From NCBI RefSeq assembly GCF_020829685.1, contig NZ_JAIVFR010000452.1, positions 1 through 5,835 on the forward strand: a stretch of DNA of 5,835 bases, in the 5' to 3' direction. Positions 5,279 to 5,835 of this stretch are shown here, in pieces; positions within the stretch are counted from its first letter, which is position 1, and every line of letters starts with the position of its first letter. A model generated the notes under the pieces. The model was not told the DNA's origin. It worked only from the letters and a program-made list of their open reading frames with translations, and ran no database searches. The translations under genes were made by a program, and so were the position numbers. This DNA comes from Nostoc sp. CHAB 5715 (GTDB lineage: Bacteria; Cyanobacteriota; Cyanobacteriia; Cyanobacteriales; Nostocaceae).

Positions 5279-5835
5279 TTGAATTTGATTCAGACGTTCC
5301 CCATAATATCTTGGCAGTATATTGTAGAGCCAAGTTTCTTGGATAAGCTAAAAAGTATTGAATGGCAAGCAATATTTATGAGACTTATCAAATCTGAACC
5401 AGGTCAAAAGATGAGTGTAATACAAGCCTTATTTGCAATTCGACAGTATGGTTTGTTCTTATTTTTAATCCAAAAATACCCATACGTGAGAATGGTTCCT
5501 AATCAAGAAATTGATGGAGTTTTACACGCACATATAGCTAATATTCATCAGTTTGAAAAAGACTGCCAAAACCTCTTTAGTCTTTGTCTGAAACACGTTC
5601 CAGAATTTGGAGTTCAAGGAGAAGCTGAACGTTTAGAATGGCAATTAGCTTTTGCTCAAACTCAGAAACTCTTCGAGCTAAATTTTGGGCAAGGTACTAT
5701 GGGCAGATCCGCAGCCGCTTGTTGTGAAATTCTTTTGAATTTTACCGAAGAAGAATTCAGAATTCAGGAGCCAGAATCCAGAATGGATTCTGTGCGACTG
5801 GATGGAGAATCGAGGTTTAAAGCCCCCGATTTTAA
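5279..5835 (+). CDS. GRDP/DUF1399-like protein, TTG start (3' partial)
   Basis: The frame is open for 185 complete codons from the TTG at 5279 to the window edge without a stop. The first ATG is at codon 34 (IFMRLIKSE), but AGGAG seven bases before the TTG favours the longer form. Visible features are a helix-rich N-terminus (VIQALFAIRQYGLFLFLIQK, about 49-68), a conserved-looking block EIDGVLHAHIANIHQFEKDC with D-x-V-L-H-x-H (about 81-100), then HVPEFG, and then LFELNFGQGTMG followed by an AACCEIL motif. The D-x-V-[LW]-H-x-H followed by F-x-x-DC pattern recalls the conserved region of glycine-rich-domain (DUF1399-like) proteins, whose biochemical role is unclear; the spaced His and Cys residues could bind metal. 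After EILLNF the frame passes through a GAATTCAG-type hairpin repeat (5753-5792), so the last 30 or so codons look repeat-derived. The gene may once have ended earlier. Confidence 0.72.
   Translation, partial: MNLIQTFPIISWQYIVEPSFLDKLKSIEWQAIFMRLIKSEPGQKMSVIQALFAIRQYGLFLFLIQKYPYVRMVPNQEIDGVLHAHIANIHQFEKDCQNLFSLCLKHVPEFGVQGEAERLEWQLAFAQTQKLFELNFGQGTMGRSAAACCEILLNFTEEEFRIQEPESRMDSVRLDGESRFKAPDF
5753..5792 (+). repeat. GAATTCAG-type repeat with an 8-bp hairpin inside the coding frame
   Basis: The segment starts GAATTCAGAATTCAGGAG and ends in a perfect hairpin: CAGAATCC (5772-5779), loop AGAAT, GGATTCTG (5785-5792). Similar GAATTCAG-rich repeats are, to my recollection, scattered between genes in filamentous cyanobacteria. 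Here the repeat lies in frame within the 3' part of the DUF1399-like gene and reads EFRIQEPESRMDS. A second, imperfect inverted pair, ATCGAGG (5809-5815) with CCCCGAT (5824-5830), follows up to the window edge. Confidence 0.6.

Overview
The window looks like chromosomal DNA from a filamentous, probably Nostocales-type, cyanobacterium. The evidence is AT-leaning base composition, four GCGATCGC (HIP1) octamers, repeat families of a kind common in such genomes (CGCARAGG arrays, a TAGGACTTACGCA-ended element, a GAATTCAG-type repeat), and protein types often seen in cyanobacteria. The species cannot be fixed from the sequence alone.

Layout. Positions 1-3170 (+) carry nearly all of a very large protein that is colinear, from its first visible residues to its last, with the alpha/beta regulatory subunits of eukaryotic phosphorylase kinase. 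It has a glucoamylase-like (GH15) N-terminal domain and a phosphorylase-kinase-type C-terminal domain. Only the extreme N-terminus lies outside the window. Immediately after its stop codon is a compact 465-bp unit (3171-3635): a small GxxExxY-family PD-(D/E)XK-like gene boxed between two imperfect 41-bp inverted arrays of CGCARAGG units. The left array also supplies the gene's ribosome binding site. Convergent to it, 3706-4020 (-) encodes a YkvA/DUF1232 membrane protein. A roughly 380-bp non-coding stretch follows, holding a near-tandem 22-bp direct repeat. Then comes a secreted protein of unknown function (4400-5002, +), a weak hairpin, and a textbook-looking 93-bp MITE (13-bp perfect terminal inverted repeats, 5-bp TATTG target duplication). 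Last is a TTG-initiated gene (5279 to beyond the window end, +) that resembles the glycine-rich-domain/DUF1399-like proteins with a D-x-V-L-H-x-H motif. Its visible 3' end runs into a hairpin-forming repeat.

No clear multi-gene pathway is visible. The large gene and the nuclease-like gene are co-oriented, with 41 bp between stop and start, so they may share a transcript. However, the second looks like a repeat-borne insertion rather than a functional partner. The remaining genes look like single transcription units separated by repeats and candidate terminators. The two points most worth following are (i) a bacterial phosphorylase-kinase-alpha-like protein with no kinase or calmodulin gene beside it in this window, and (ii) the GxxExxY gene enclosed by inverted CGCARAGG arrays, which has the architecture of a small, possibly selfish, repeat-associated nuclease element.
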